Shown: positions 1 through 4,805 of the stretch, one piece after another
Layout of the letters: each line of letters opens with the position of its first letter
Position numbering within the stretch: position 1 is the first letter of the stretch
Assembly: GCA_947037995.1 (NCBI GenBank)
Contig: CAMQUV010000049.1
Span: 1-7,277 of the forward strand
Length of the DNA stretch: 7,277 nt
Source: an uncultured Rikenellaceae bacterium
GTDB taxonomy: Bacteria > Bacteroidota > Bacteroidia > Bacteroidales > Rikenellaceae
Direction of reading: 5' to 3'
Translations under genes and position numbers: made by a program
Notes under the pieces: generated by a model
What the model was told of the DNA's origin: nothing
What the model saw: only the letters and a program-made list of their open reading frames with translations
The model's database searches: none

Positions 1-1696
1 AATCATTTACCCGAGCTTTACTCACGGTCCATCCCTTATAAGTGTAACTCGAAAAAGTAATCGTATCGCCCTTAACGAAAGGTTGTTTGGCTCCGAATTG
101 AGAGCGTGTTAATCGGCGTTGCACACCCGTAGTGATGTCTAGCGTGTGGATTTCGTCCTTGCCACTTTGTATGGAGTGAAAATAGAGCGCTCCGCCACTT
201 GCAGTCAGTCCGCTGAGTGTTATAGCCGAATGTTTAAGGTGCATTTTAACAGTGTCAGTGTCGGGATTTTCGGCACTAATTGAGGCTAGGTACATTCCAT
301 TGTCGTCTAGGGCAATGAATGCAAAGCGGTTGGTTTTATTATCCCACGTTAGTGAATGTAGGGTAGTTGGGAGCGCGAAATGGCGCTCGCTTACAGGTTT
401 AAAATCCTTGTCGAAAAATTTGATATAACCACTTCCCAACGAGTCATTCGCCACGGCACCAATAAGATAGTCTGTTGGTGTGACAAAGTAGTGTGACTGT
501 TTTTTGAGATGGGTAGTTGGTTTTTTTTCACCCTCGCCAATAGATTTTACAACCGAGTAATTCTGTTTCTCGTAGAACGGATGACTTTTGAATTCGCTCC
601 AATAGATACGGTCTTTGTAGAGCGTAGGTCGAGAGCTGATTGTGCCTGTAAAAATACGGACTTTCTCGTTGTTGTTGGTGTCGATTACAGCAATATGAGT
701 TGGTGTGTTAAAGTCGTCTTTGAGTGTGAAAATACTTCCGTTACCAATGGACATAGGGTAGCTGTATGTTGTGTAGTGATTAGGCTGGGAGAGTAACAGC
801 TTGTAGTTATTATCAACGGCTGAGTGTTCTTTCCAAAGCTCGGTCATTTCGTCGAATGCTCGGAGCCTAATTTTGTTAAACGACGTTTTGTATTTGTATT
901 TTAAGTAGAAGTAGTCCGGGACAATAAGTATAGCGTTTCGGCCAGAATAGTTATAAATCTCGCCCCATACTTTTGGGTGCAGGTACGTTTCGGTAGCCCT
1001 GACCATTTGGTATCCATACTCGTATTCGTTGGGGTAGTAGTTTTTGAACGAGCCCGAAACGAATAGGGTTTTTTTGATTTCGCGGTGGTTTTTTTCGTGA
1101 AAAAGGGCGCGGTATCCGATAGTGAATTCGGGTTGTAGTCCTCGTCCAAATTCGGTGAGTTGAGTTTCGGCGTTGGTAGCATCCCCTTCGTATTGCCAGC
1201 CTGAAATAACGGCCGTTACGATTCCCAGTCCAGCCTGTCCTAATAGAGCCGACCCTACTTTTCCGAGACCAACATTAAGGTTGCTTATTTGTACGGCGTG
1301 TCTGTATTCGTGTATGGCAAGTTGCCTGAGCCAGGGTGTGGCGTATGTTGTTTCGGGGGCCGTTGTTACGAGTTCCATTCTTTTGGGAGCCCAGACGACC
1401 ATACCGTTAGAGTATTGGTTTTGCGTTTCGAGTACTATTGGTATAGGTATATTGCTACGTATCATACCGAAGCGTGCGCACGGTGCGATAGTATCTAGGA
1501 GGTTTGCAATTCTGTTAGCTGTGGTTTCGAAGTTTTGCGGGTAGATTATTTTGTAGCTATCAGATTTTTGTTGATTCCATTTCGTTTTAGCGTTGTTAGT
1601 ACCTTGTAGAAAGAATTGCGCATTGGCGCACTGCGTGGTCGCAGCTATGCCAAAGAGTGCAATAGCTAGAGTGGTTAACAGGCGTTTTAGAGTCAT
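1..1696 (-). CDS. Secreted gluzincin-type metallopeptidase (peptidase MA-like) with TolB-like beta-propeller, 3' end outside window
   Basis: An open frame of 565 codons starts at the ATG at 1694-1696 and has no stop before the left edge. Residues 1-26 form an SPI signal peptide (basic start, hydrophobic core, Ala-Asn-Ala before Gln27), so the product is exported. The catalytic region follows: HEYRH at residues 129-133 is an HEXXH zinc site, and WQYEGDA places Glu170 as the likely third ligand, the arrangement of peptidase MA-type gluzincins. From about residue 295 to the edge come repeating beta-rich units with Asp/Asn/Gly turns, such as SYPMSIGNGSIFTLKDD, resembling TolB/WD40-like propeller blades. 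It should cleave proteins or peptides in the periplasm or at the cell surface; the substrate is unknown. The start lies one base after the SUI1-like stop, suggesting translational coupling. The family call rests on motifs alone; the exported HEXXH protein is sure, the propeller likely. Confidence 0.8.
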   Translation of the reverse strand, partial: MTLKRLLTTLAIALFGIAATTQCANAQFFLQGTNNAKTKWNQQKSDSYKIIYPQNFETTANRIANLLDTIAPCARFGMIRSNIPIPIVLETQNQYSNGMVVWAPKRMELVTTAPETTYATPWLRQLAIHEYRHAVQISNLNVGLGKVGSALLGQAGLGIVTAVISGWQYEGDATNAETQLTEFGRGLQPEFTIGYRALFHEKNHREIKKTLFVSGSFKNYYPNEYEYGYQMVRATETYLHPKVWGEIYNYSGRNAILIVPDYFYLKYKYKTSFNKIRLRAFDEMTELWKEHSAVDNNYKLLLSQPNHYTTYSYPMSIGNGSIFTLKDDFNTPTHIAVIDTNNNEKVRIFTGTISSRPTLYKDRIYWSEFKSHPFYEKQNYSVVKSIGEGEKKPTTHLKKQSHYFVTPTDYLIGAVANDSLGSGYIKFFDKDFKPVSERHFALPTTLHSLTWDNKTNRFAFIALDDNGMYLASISAENPDTDTVKMHLKHSAITLSGLTASGGALYFHSIQSGKDEIHTLDITTGVQRRLTRSQFGAKQPFVKGDTITFSSYTYKGWTVSKARVND

Positions 1697-1697
1697 T

Positions 1698-2036
1698 TTA
1701 TATTTTTCGAGCTTTGTACCCCAGGGTAATTAGTATTGCTACGATTTTATCGCGAAGGTCACCTTGTATAATGATTTCGCCATCTTTGGATGAGCCGCCG
1801 ACTCCGCATTTCGTTTTGATAGTTTTGGCCAGTGTAGCGAGTTGCGTTTCGTTGCCGACAAAATCGGCCACAATAGTGACTTGTTTACCCTTACGGTTTC
1901 GTTTATCGAGCGCCACCCTGAGTTTTTGTTTCTCAGGGGGTAGCGTTTCGATATTTTCGTTATCCGAATTGGTTTGGTATTGAAAGTCGTCTTTGGTAGA
2001 GTAGACAGTTCCGAGTCTTTCTTTCCAGTCGTTCAT
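1698..2036 (-). CDS. yciH: SUI1/eIF1-like translation factor (YciH family)
   Basis: A 112-residue cytosolic protein. Residues 1-35 are a polar, acidic, probably flexible tail. Residues 36-112 form a SUI1 domain, with the basic strand KRNRKGKQVTIV (45-56), the helix ETQLATLAKTIKTKCG, the signature CGVGGS at 77-82, and the ending IIIQGDLRDKIVAILITLGYKARKI, all characteristic of bacterial YciH proteins. Eukaryotic eIF1 with this fold checks start-codon selection on the small ribosomal subunit; bacterial homologues are thought to influence initiation fidelity but are not essential where studied. The length is normal for the family. It lies 62 bases after the aminopeptidase gene and one base before the metallopeptidase start, in the same orientation, so co-transcription is likely. 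There is no Shine-Dalgarno sequence; the leader just before the ATG is A-rich, as is usual in Bacteroidota. Confidence 0.93.
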   Translation of the reverse strand: MNDWKERLGTVYSTKDDFQYQTNSDNENIETLPPEKQKLRVALDKRNRKGKQVTIVADFVGNETQLATLAKTIKTKCGVGGSSKDGEIIIQGDLRDKIVAILITLGYKARKI

Positions 2037-2098
2037 ATTTTTGTGCTATTAGGCTTGTTTTTTTATAATCTGAAATAAGGTTGTGTCAGTATGTTTGG

Positions 2099-3496
2099 TT
2101 ATAATGATTTTGCCATTTCGTTTTCTACTTCTTGCGTAGTAAGTGGTATGTGTTTATCGCCCAGCACAGTGCATCCGTTTTCGGTGATAAGTAGTCCATC
2201 TTCTAGTCTGATTCCACCGAAGTCGAGGTATTGTTCAACTTTTTGGAAATCAATGAATTGTGCGCAGGTCTTTTCGTTTTTCCATTTCGCTATAAGGTCC
2301 GGGATAAAGTAGATACCTGGTTCGTCTGTTATAACGTGTCCTGGTCTAAGAGTTTTGCCCATTCTGAGCGCTCCGAGTCCGAATTGTTCGCTACGTTTAG
2401 TTTTGGCATCATAGCCTACTAGTTTTTCGCCAAGGTCTTCCATATCGTGCACGTCTAGTCCCATTTGGTGTCCCAGTCCGTGTGGCATAAACATCGCCAC
2501 AGCCCCGTTCATAGCTGCTTCGATAGGGTCGCCTTTGATAAGTCCGAGTTCGTGCAGTCCGCGTCCCATCTCTTTGAGTGATTCGATGTGTATGTCTTGG
2601 TAGGTTAGTCCCGCTTTCGATATTTTTTTGACAAGCATATTTGCGCTCAGCACAACGTCATAGATTTCTTTTTGCTTGGTAGTAAATTTTCCGTTTACAG
2701 GCATAGTTCTAGTAAAGTCCGAGCAGTAGTTCATATTGTTCTCAGCCCCAGCATCAACCAGTAGCATTCTGCCATCGGTTAGTGTATTACCATAGAAGTG
2801 GTTATGCAGTGTTTGTCCGTTAATGGTAACAATAGGAGCGAACGAAACCCCCGCGCCTTCTTTGAGCGAGATACCTTCGAGCGTCCCCATAATTTCTCTT
2901 TCAACCATACCCGGTTTACACATTTTCATAGCTGTGGTGTGCATATTGTACCCTGTGTTGCAGGCTAGGGTAATTTGTTGTATCTCTTCCTCGGATTTAA
3001 TTTCTCGTTGTTCTATGACTGCGTTAACAAGTTCTGGGCTAACGAGTTCTGCAACTTGACTAATTTTGACACCTAGAAGGTTAGCAATTAGGATTTTATT
3101 ATCAGTACGATAAGGTGGCAGGAAGTGTATTTTGCGTCCCGCTTTGGCAGCTTTATCGACTACGTTTTGCAGTTCATTAATTGGGTTTGATATTTTGACT
3201 CCAACTTGTTCCGCCAGTTGCGCAACACTGGGCAGCTTGCCCATCCATATAACATCATCAAGAGTAAAATCGTCTGCAAAGATGCAATCTTGGTCATTAT
3301 CCACATCAATAACTCCGACGAAACCTGGTTGGTTTAGTCCGAAGTAGTATAGGAATGAGCTGTCTTGTCTAAAGTGGAAAGTGTTATGAGGGTAGTTAGC
3401 CGGAGACTCGTTATTACCTAGTATAATTATTATTCCGGACTGCATTTTGTTTCGCAGTTCTTTTCTTCTGAGTGAGTACGTTTGGTTAGAGAACAT
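2099..3496 (-). CDS. pepP: Xaa-Pro aminopeptidase (aminopeptidase P, M24B)
   Basis: A 465-residue cytosolic dinuclear metallopeptidase that removes the N-terminal residue from peptides with proline in second place. The N-terminal creatinase-like domain (about 5-150) carries YPHNTFHFRQDSSFLYYFG. The pita-bread catalytic domain (about 165-460) has all five expected metal ligands: Asp248 in VDAGAE, Asp260 in SDFTRT, His343 in HGLGHQMG, Glu392 in DEPGIYF and Glu432 in GGIRLEDG. LHNHFYGN at 230-237 fits the substrate-binding His. There is no signal peptide. The frame is open up to an ATG at 3628, but that would add 44 Asn/Lys-rich residues lying inside the upstream gene; the ATG at 3494-3496 gives the family's normal length and N-terminus and leaves a 25-base gap, so it was chosen. 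All catalytic residues are intact, so it should be active. Confidence 0.95.
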   Translation of the reverse strand: MFSNQTYSLRRKELRNKMQSGIIIILGNNESPANYPHNTFHFRQDSSFLYYFGLNQPGFVGVIDVDNDQDCIFADDFTLDDVIWMGKLPSVAQLAEQVGVKISNPINELQNVVDKAAKAGRKIHFLPPYRTDNKILIANLLGVKISQVAELVSPELVNAVIEQREIKSEEEIQQITLACNTGYNMHTTAMKMCKPGMVEREIMGTLEGISLKEGAGVSFAPIVTINGQTLHNHFYGNTLTDGRMLLVDAGAENNMNYCSDFTRTMPVNGKFTTKQKEIYDVVLSANMLVKKISKAGLTYQDIHIESLKEMGRGLHELGLIKGDPIEAAMNGAVAMFMPHGLGHQMGLDVHDMEDLGEKLVGYDAKTKRSEQFGLGALRMGKTLRPGHVITDEPGIYFIPDLIAKWKNEKTCAQFIDFQKVEQYLDFGGIRLEDGLLITENGCTVLGDKHIPLTTQEVENEMAKSL

Positions 3497-3521
3497 TTTG
3501 TTGTATTGTTTAAGGGAGTTG

Positions 3522-4619
3522 TTATTTTTTGTTAAATAGTTCTTTGTGTTTAGCAAGGAACGGTTTGAGTTTTGCTTTGACTTGTGGTGTAAGGTTGTCA
3601 AATCTATATACTGAGAATCCTTCGGCACCGTTATCGAATGCAGTTTGGAGTGCTTCGGTAATATCTATTGCATTTGGGTGGTTAAAGTCTGGTCCATAGA
3701 TGCCATAGAACAGGTTGGTGTTGGGGTTCATATCTCTGCGGCTATCTATGACAGCTTGTTTAATCCAGTTAATATCTCCATAGTAGAATCCGTGGTACAT
3801 CATTGGGAACGCCATATCTAGGTTCCAGTTTCCCCAGTCTTGGTAGACCATTGCTTTAGACATTTTCGGTGTAGGGAACGGTGAGGCGGAAAGTTTTTTG
3901 CCATATTTATGGGTGATTGTGGCAAGGCTATCGACAAATTCGTTGAGTATTTGGCATCTAAAGTTGAGCCATTCTTGGTCCATCGTCGGGTCGATTTGTT
4001 TTTGAGGGTTATAGCCGAATTTGTTTTGAAATTGTTTAATCATTTCGGGGTTATATCCGTAGTCCCATTTAGGGTAGACTCTTTCTTGTGTGATACCATA
4101 ATTTTTCCAGAGCGAAGTGGGTAGTATAGCGTCAACGTATCTGCAATAGTCGAGCGATACGCTAGTAATCCCTTCGGCTTGCGCCAGTTTTTCGACACCT
4201 TGGGCGATTTTGATTCTCACGCTATCAATTGCGGGGTTAAGGAATCTGTAGTATCCGACGTATGCCAATGAGTCTTTGAGGCTATGTCCAAGTTGGTTTA
4301 CGTCAAGGTATTCGGGGTTGCTGTTTGCGATACCTCCGTTGTTCATAGTCCACATCCAGGCGTGTACTTCCACGTCATATTTTTTGGCGATTTTCGCCAG
4401 TGAGGTTAGGTTTTCGGGGCTTCCTGATATTATAAGTCCGTCGAAACCGATGTCAGTGAATTCGGTAAAGAATTTGTCCCAGTCTCTGTCTTTTGAGTAG
4501 TTTGCCCACGAGAAGAACCTCGCTCCGTCGTACTCTTTGACGGGGGTTTCTTTGGTTGAGCAGCTCTGATTGAGGCAAAGGGTAATGATTGCTAAAATAA
4601 GGGTAAGCGTAGATTTCAT
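3522..4619 (-). CDS. Lipoprotein of the GHL10-like (family 10 glycosylhydrolase-like) group
   Basis: A 365-residue protein taken to start at the ATG at 4617-4619. The frame extends to 4769, but those 50 residues cross the control region, and the internal Met is followed at once by a lipoprotein signal: a hydrophobic stretch at 5-16 and Cys20 in LNQSC, fitting the loose Bacteroidota lipobox. The mature part reads as a TIM barrel of the GHL10 type: GARFFSW and IGFDGLIISG early, VHAWMWTMNNG at 85-95, NPEYL at 101-105, SLDYCRY at 155-161 (Asp157 on a strand end), SASPFP at 244-249, QDWGNWNLDMAFPMMY at 260-275, and GAEGFSVYRF at 331-340. It is predicted to be a membrane-anchored glycoside hydrolase, but activity in this group is mostly unproven and no substrate can be read from the sequence. 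It diverges from a beta-mannosidase, which hints at a mannose-containing glycan. The lipoprotein call is strong, the enzyme class moderate. Confidence 0.82.
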   Translation of the reverse strand: MKSTLTLILAIITLCLNQSCSTKETPVKEYDGARFFSWANYSKDRDWDKFFTEFTDIGFDGLIISGSPENLTSLAKIAKKYDVEVHAWMWTMNNGGIANSNPEYLDVNQLGHSLKDSLAYVGYYRFLNPAIDSVRIKIAQGVEKLAQAEGITSVSLDYCRYVDAILPTSLWKNYGITQERVYPKWDYGYNPEMIKQFQNKFGYNPQKQIDPTMDQEWLNFRCQILNEFVDSLATITHKYGKKLSASPFPTPKMSKAMVYQDWGNWNLDMAFPMMYHGFYYGDINWIKQAVIDSRRDMNPNTNLFYGIYGPDFNHPNAIDITEALQTAFDNGAEGFSVYRFDNLTPQVKAKLKPFLAKHKELFNKK

Positions 4620-4620
4620 A

Positions 4621-4630
4621 ATTTGTAATT
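4621..4630 (-). promoter_or_regulatory. Shared leader element, copy 1 (before the GHL10-like gene)
   Basis: Read on the minus strand this is AATTACAAAT, ending one base before the ATG of the GHL10-like lipoprotein. The identical 10 bases occur on the plus strand at 4772-4781 in the mannosidase leader. Both copies point toward their own gene. Function is not known; an AT-rich ribosome-binding context or a common operator are both possible. Confidence 0.4.
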
Positions 4631-4635
4631 GACTA

Positions 4636-4653
4636 GCGATTAAAATAAATCGC
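4636..4653. repeat. 6-base perfect inverted repeat upstream of the GHL10-like gene
   Basis: GCGATT at 4636-4641 is mirrored by AATCGC at 4648-4653 with a 6-base spacer. It lies 17-34 bases before the leftward start, so it could be an operator half-site pair or a weak hairpin in the leader. The arms do not extend further. Its GC-containing ends stand out in an otherwise very AT-rich stretch. Confidence 0.4.
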
Positions 4654-4723
4654 GTGTTTAAGGGATTGGGTTTATATATACAATAAATTAAGTGTTGTGG
4701 TGCGAAGTTAATGAATTTTTTAT

Positions 4724-4731
4724 TATTTTTG
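4724..4731 (+). promoter_or_regulatory. Candidate Bacteroidota -7 box for the beta-mannosidase
   Basis: TATTTTTG matches the Bacteroidota -7 consensus TAnnTTTG exactly. It would place the transcription start near 4737 and give a leader of about 70 bases. The -33 TTTG partner is weak: at the usual spacing the sequence is a poor match, and the nearest GTTG (4694-4697) lies 26 bases upstream of the box, several too many. Because the region is AT-rich, a chance match is possible. Confidence 0.4.
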
Positions 4732-4771
4732 TGAATTAAATTGTTTAAAAATTTTTTACACGAACGCAACT

Positions 4772-4781
4772 AATTACAAAT
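4772..4781 (+). promoter_or_regulatory. Shared leader element, copy 2 (before the beta-mannosidase)
   Basis: AATTACAAAT on the plus strand, 25-34 bases before the mannosidase ATG, is an exact inverted copy of 4621-4630. It overlaps the first unit of the 13-base tandem repeat. Its greater distance from the start codon than copy 1 argues against a simple ribosome-binding role for both copies. Confidence 0.4.
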
Positions 4782-4799
4782 CACTATTATAAATCACTC
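4774..4799 (+). repeat. Two tandem 13-base repeats in the mannosidase leader
   Basis: TTACAAATCACTA (4774-4786) is followed directly by TTATAAATCACTC (4787-4799), matching at 11 of 13 positions. The second copy ends 6 bases before the ATG at 4806, so the pair covers the place where ribosomes bind. It may be a slippage duplication or a repeated binding site. Confidence 0.6.
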
Positions 4800-4805
4800 T
4801 TTAGT

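Larger units (their letters stand above)
4620..4805. promoter_or_regulatory. Divergent intergenic control region
   Basis: This is the only sizeable noncoding stretch in the window: 186 AT-rich bases between the starts of the GHL10-like lipoprotein (leftward) and the beta-mannosidase (rightward). It must hold the promoters of both units. It contains a TAnnTTTG box for the rightward gene, an A-tract followed by a T-tract at 4747-4757 that could bend the DNA, a short dyad at 4636-4653, a tandem repeat at 4774-4799, and one 10-base element in inverted orientation at 4621-4630 and 4772-4781. No clear TAnnTTTG match was found for the leftward gene, and no operator of a known regulator was recognised. 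Confidence 0.75.

Noticed and set aside
509..796. 95-codon plus-strand open frame
   Set aside because: It is antisense to propeller repeats of the metallopeptidase; no leader or family match can be seen.
1173..1544. 123-codon plus-strand open frame opposite the metallopeptidase
   Set aside because: It lies antisense to the HEXXH region, which is clearly coding; the product is Cys/Ser-rich with no recognisable domain and no promoter.
980..1960. Frequent recurrence of GTTTCG on the plus strand, first taken as a possible dispersed repeat or uptake word
   Set aside because: In nearly all cases checked it is the reverse complement of codons GAA-ACG or GAA-ACC/ACA encoding Glu-Thr in the leftward genes, so it reflects protein sequence and codon preference.
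2037..2098. Possible promoter or terminator between the aminopeptidase and SUI1-like genes
   Set aside because: The 62 bases contain no TAnnTTTG match on the minus strand and no GC-rich hairpin followed by a T run, so neither is supported.
3497..3628. Upstream extension of the aminopeptidase P frame to the ATG at 3628
   Set aside because: The added 44 residues are Asn/Lys/Ser-rich, match nothing in the family and lie inside the coding end of the GHL10-like gene. The ATG at 3496 gives the normal family N-terminus.
4620..4769. Upstream extension of the GHL10-like frame to the ATG at 4769
   Set aside because: It would put 50 unrelated residues in front of a complete lipoprotein signal peptide and run through the divergent control region.
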